DNA of 24,217 nt from CAZICM01 sp964537685 (GTDB taxonomy: Bacteria; Myxococcota_A; Polyangia; Polyangiales; Polyangiaceae): positions 1 through 24,217 of the forward strand of contig CAZICM010000094.1 in assembly GCA_964537685.1 (NCBI GenBank). Reading direction: 5' to 3'. How positions within the stretch are numbered: the stretch's first letter is position 1; each line of letters starts with the position of its first letter. The notes beneath the pieces are model-generated. The model did no database searches and was not told the DNA's origin. It saw nothing but the letters and a program-made list of their open reading frames with translations. Position numbers and translations under genes: made by a program. This document shows, in pieces, positions 22,170 through 24,217 of this stretch.

Positions 22170-22937
22170 ATGGCTGCCCTCTCCCATATTCCCCGTGACG
22201 AAAAACACAGGCTCGCTTCCGAGCTGCACAACAACCTAGAAAAGCGCGCCCAAACCGGCCCCGCCGAACCCTTGCTGGATGCCATGATCCCCAAATTCGC
22301 GGCATCCCGGGATTCCCTGGCCCAGCACGTCAGCGACAAAGCAGGCGCGGAAGCAACCCGGGCGGCGCTCTTGGCGGTATGCGACACCCATGACGACGAC
22401 GTAGACCGCTGGTACCGGCATATCTATCGTTACATTGAAGTCGAATCACTAAGGCGCAACACAGCGGCGCACGCATCGATAGAGGCGCTACGACAAGCGA
22501 GCTATCCGGACGGATTAGAACATGTGGACGCGCGCATACCCGATCAAAACGACGAAGTGAACAAGACCATAACCGTGCTTCGCGAAGCGCAGCATGCGCA
22601 GATTGCAGCGGCGATAGAGCTCCCATTGGAATGGCTCACGAAGCTGGAAGCGGCCGTACAACAAAGCGAAGCATCGTACACGGCATATCAAGCGAGTTTT
22701 GGAGAAAGCAAGAGCGCGGTATCGCTGGGACGCGACGCGGAAGCGGAGTGGGTAGAGCTGGTCCGGGCGCTGGATCACGCCATAGCGTTTCGGTCGATAG
22801 GAGCGGAGGCTGTGGTGGTGGAAGAAGGGAAGCGGCTGATTGCCCCGCTCAAGGATGCCATTAAGCGCCTGCGCAGCGAAGCCAAGAGCCGGGCGACCTT
22901 GAAGGCGAAGAAAGATACAAGTTTGCCGACGGGATAA
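22170..22937 (+). CDS. Helical protein of unknown function
   Basis: The protein has 255 residues. Its ATG at 22170 follows an AAAGGAG ribosome binding site at a good distance, so the start is secure. There is no signal peptide or membrane segment. The sequence is almost wholly helical and highly charged (Glu, Lys, Arg, Ala-rich), with a long amphipathic stretch from about 120 to 245 suggestive of a coiled coil or helical bundle. I do not recognise a family. It ends 5 bp before the right-hand toxin remnant, which reads on the opposite strand, so the remnant was probably truncated against this gene. Confidence 0.65.
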   Translation: MAALSHIPRDEKHRLASELHNNLEKRAQTGPAEPLLDAMIPKFAASRDSLAQHVSDKAGAEATRAALLAVCDTHDDDVDRWYRHIYRYIEVESLRRNTAAHASIEALRQASYPDGLEHVDARIPDQNDEVNKTITVLREAQHAQIAAAIELPLEWLTKLEAAVQQSEASYTAYQASFGESKSAVSLGRDAEAEWVELVRALDHAIAFRSIGAEAVVVEEGKRLIAPLKDAIKRLRSEAKSRATLKAKKDTSLPTG

Positions 22938-22942
22938 TTTCG

Positions 22943-22978
22943 CTGTCTATCGGAAAGCATAGGCGGAGGCGGCCCCGC
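22943..22978 (-). repeat. 36-bp direct repeat, distal copy
   Basis: It is identical to 23309-23344 over 36 bp and encodes AGPPPPMLSDRQ in the toxin frame. The offset is 366 bp (122 codons), so the two copies are in phase. It marks the truncated end of the remnant and probably is the start of another, deleted pre-toxin unit. Confidence 0.9.
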
Positions 22979-23308
22979 GCTGCCGCCCGTAGCCAGCGAT
23001 TGCCACAATCCTTGCCAGCCTGCAAGCGTATTCGCAACACCCGCAGCCGCTAACCCAAAACTCATGCTGGTCGCCGGAATACCAATCGCCGCGCCGACTT
23101 GACTCAATACCAGCGCGCCGCCTCCGGTCATACCTGCACCGCCGATAACCGTCATCAGCGCGCCGCCCAAGATTTGCCCAACAAATTTCGATCGCTCAAA
23201 ACGCGGCGATCCCACAGGCCCCACGCCCGCGGCCCGCTGCGTGGCATCGAGTGCAGCCGCTCCTGGAACAATACCTTGAAGCAATCCAAGGGTTAAACCG
23301 GCGTTTAC

Positions 23309-23344
23309 CTGTCTATCGGAAAGCATAGGCGGAGGCGGCCCCGC
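23309..23344 (-). repeat. 36-bp direct repeat, proximal copy
   Basis: This is the matching copy of the repeat at 22943-22978, at the natural Pro-rich joint of the pre-toxin region. A pair of in-phase identical joints is a ready substrate for deletion or duplication of the intervening 366 bp. Confidence 0.9.
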
Positions 23345-23416
23345 CGTTAGCGTGTGGTTTTCGGGTTTCTTGGGGCGCAGTGTGAAGGTATGGGTAGCGG
23401 GATGGGTAGCAGGATA

Positions 23417-23953
23417 TCAGTCTGGAGCCCAGATTTGTTTGAAGGTAAGGCCGGTGAGGCCGGAGGATTTTATTAATTCGACGAAGGGGGTTGTGACAAA
23501 GATAGAGCCGCGTGCATATTGAGGGATGCGAAAGATAACAGCATTTTCGAGGGTTTCCGGGCGGAAAACATATTTATGAATCATCAATAGACGCCCAGGA
23601 TCGTTTGAACGCATGACGCTGGATTTGGCTTCATCCAATGCGTCGATCATGCAAGTAACGTTTAAAGTCCAAAACTCGCCATCGTCGCAGGCGAGGGGAA
23701 GAAGCTCGCCATATTGCTCTAAAAACGCACCTATCGTATCTTTAGCTTTGCGATTTAGAACAAGATCTCCTATGCTGCTTGAAGGCAAGTCGCCGGGCAC
23801 AAACTTGCGGCCAAGATCCTCACGGACAATTTCAACGCATGTTGGTTTCCAAATGACTTTGCGAGGCTGCCCATCAAATACAAAAGTCTCATAATCATAT
23901 GGTGTGATTGGGCAAACCAGTTCGACGTCTTCTGTGTGATAAACAGAAAAAAC
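23417..23953 (-). pseudogene. Imm11-family (DUF1629) immunity gene, 5' end lost
   Basis: From about 23953 down, the frame encodes YDYETFVFDGQPRKVIWKP, then GELLPLACDDGEFWTLNV, MIDALDEAKSSVMR, RLLMIHKYVFRPETL, FRIPQYARGSIFVT and SSGLTGLTFKQIW before the stop at 23417. These are the successive signatures of the Imm11 family, antidotes commonly encoded beside AHH-type nuclease toxins in myxobacteria. About 178 residues remain. Only the first few residues of the family appear missing, but no ATG, GTG or TTG with a ribosome binding site is available in this frame near the true N-terminus. Further upstream the frame is the out-of-frame reading of an esterase gene. It is thus a decapitated gene or the product of an assembly join. 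Its cognate toxin is not in the window. Confidence 0.75.
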
Positions 23954-24217
23954 TCTTCCCCAGCGGCGAATCGGAGTATTCCGGCAGTCGGTCCGGAGTG
24001 TTGCCGATGCCCACGATGATGACCTCCTCCATCCTCCCCATGCGGATGAGACTGTCCGCCGTTTCGTCCAACCTCCAGTCGTGACCGGTGAACGACGTCG
24101 CCGGATCGAAGATGTTCTGTCCGTCATTCACGTACAGCACCGGATACCGTTTCGCGGGGGCTGTTTCGTAGGACGGCGGGAGCCAGACGATGAGGTCCCG
24201 CGCATGCGCAAGACCGG
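23946..24217 (-). pseudogene. Esterase (alpha/beta hydrolase) fragment, truncated at both ends
   Basis: Reading leftwards from the window edge, the frame encodes GLAHARDLIVWLPPSYE, RYPVLYVNDGQNIFDPATS, then DWRLDETADSLIRMGRMEEV, IIVGIGNTPDRLPEYSD and SPLGKSFF. These are the N-terminal signatures of the putative esterase family (PF00756, Fes/enterochelin-esterase-like). The catalytic Ser/Asp/His region is missing because the frame runs into the Imm11 gene at about 23945-23958 and stops at 23895 after unrelated residues. The 5' end may continue beyond the window. The fragment has no functional connection with the toxin remnant next to it. Confidence 0.75.

Larger units (their letters stand above)
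22943..23416 (-). pseudogene. Polymorphic-toxin pre-toxin cassette remnant, no toxin tip
   Basis: Reading on in the same frame straight after the Imm11 stop gives ATHPATHTFTLRPKKPEN, then AGPPPPMLSDRQ, then a Gly/Ala-rich hydrophobic region (LLQGIVPGAAALDATQR, GQILGGALMTVIGGAGMTGG, ANTLAGWQGLWQSLATGG). It ends with a second AGPPPPMLSDRQ. This style of Pro-rich joint followed by MLSDRQVNAGLTLGLLQG-type sequence is what I know from pre-toxin regions of myxobacterial Rhs-type toxins. No toxin domain follows: 5 bp beyond the second joint the opposite-strand gene ends and the frame becomes its antisense. It is therefore a truncated cassette. It is unrelated in sequence to the pre-toxin repeat at the left end of the window. 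Confidence 0.65.

Noticed and set aside
23954..24127. N-terminal 58 residues of the long frame containing Imm11
   Set aside because: They are the out-of-frame reading of the esterase fragment, very Arg/Ser-rich and unlike the Imm11 family.

Overview
The window looks like a chromosomal segment of a Myxococcota-type (myxobacterial, former deltaproteobacterial) genome. This is inferred from gene content: an FHA-domain sigma-54 activator, a Hanks-type Ser/Thr kinase with a transmembrane tail, a PEGA-domain protein, many predicted lipoproteins, a DUF4139/OmpA-like hybrid, and polymorphic-toxin cassettes at both ends. No 16S or other phylogenetic marker is present. No tRNA, rRNA, CRISPR array, transposase or integrase was seen.

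Left end (1-2387, + strand): the 3' part of a polymorphic-toxin locus. A nearly identical 177-191 bp segment encoding the pre-toxin region occurs three times. Copy 1 is in frame with the end of a truncated toxin gene carrying an HNH-like zinc-binding C-terminus, followed by a putative immunity gene. Copy 2 has no usable upstream start and leads into a GIY-YIG/URI nuclease toxin tip plus a second putative immunity gene. Copy 3 has lost its toxin and runs into a higher-order tandem repeat. This is the arrangement expected of silent toxin/immunity cassettes that replace the active tip by recombination.

From 2388 to 6730 lie a lipoprotein (-), a PEGA protein (+), and an operon (-) of an FHA/sigma-54 activator translationally coupled to a small Cys-rich exported protein. 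A divergent intergenic region with two perfect inverted repeats separates it from modABC (+, 6988-9388), a molybdate-type ABC importer whose ATPase lacks the usual C-terminal TOBE extension.

From 16389 down to 9385 (-) runs a tight five-gene operon: acyl carrier protein, ketosynthase fused to a pseudo-ketosynthase, lipoprotein, a second ketosynthase/pseudo-ketosynthase fusion, and a membrane-anchored Ser/Thr kinase. Three junctions are coupled or nearly so. This is the most novel metabolic feature: a compact ACP/ketosynthase system, perhaps related to aryl-polyene-type pathways, with a lipoprotein and a kinase built in. A divergent Mpo1-like putative 2-hydroxy-fatty-acid dioxygenase adds to the lipid theme.

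The remainder holds a DUF1704/QEGLA metallopeptidase-like gene (-), a MoxR AAA+ ATPase (+), a DUF4139 lipoprotein with an OmpA-like insertion (+), a 42-bp tandem repeat, and an unrecognised helical protein (+). The right end (22943-24217, - strand) is a second, unrelated polymorphic-toxin remnant: an Imm11 immunity gene that has lost its start and is joined to a fragment of an esterase, followed in the same frame by a pre-toxin segment bounded by a perfect 36-bp direct repeat.
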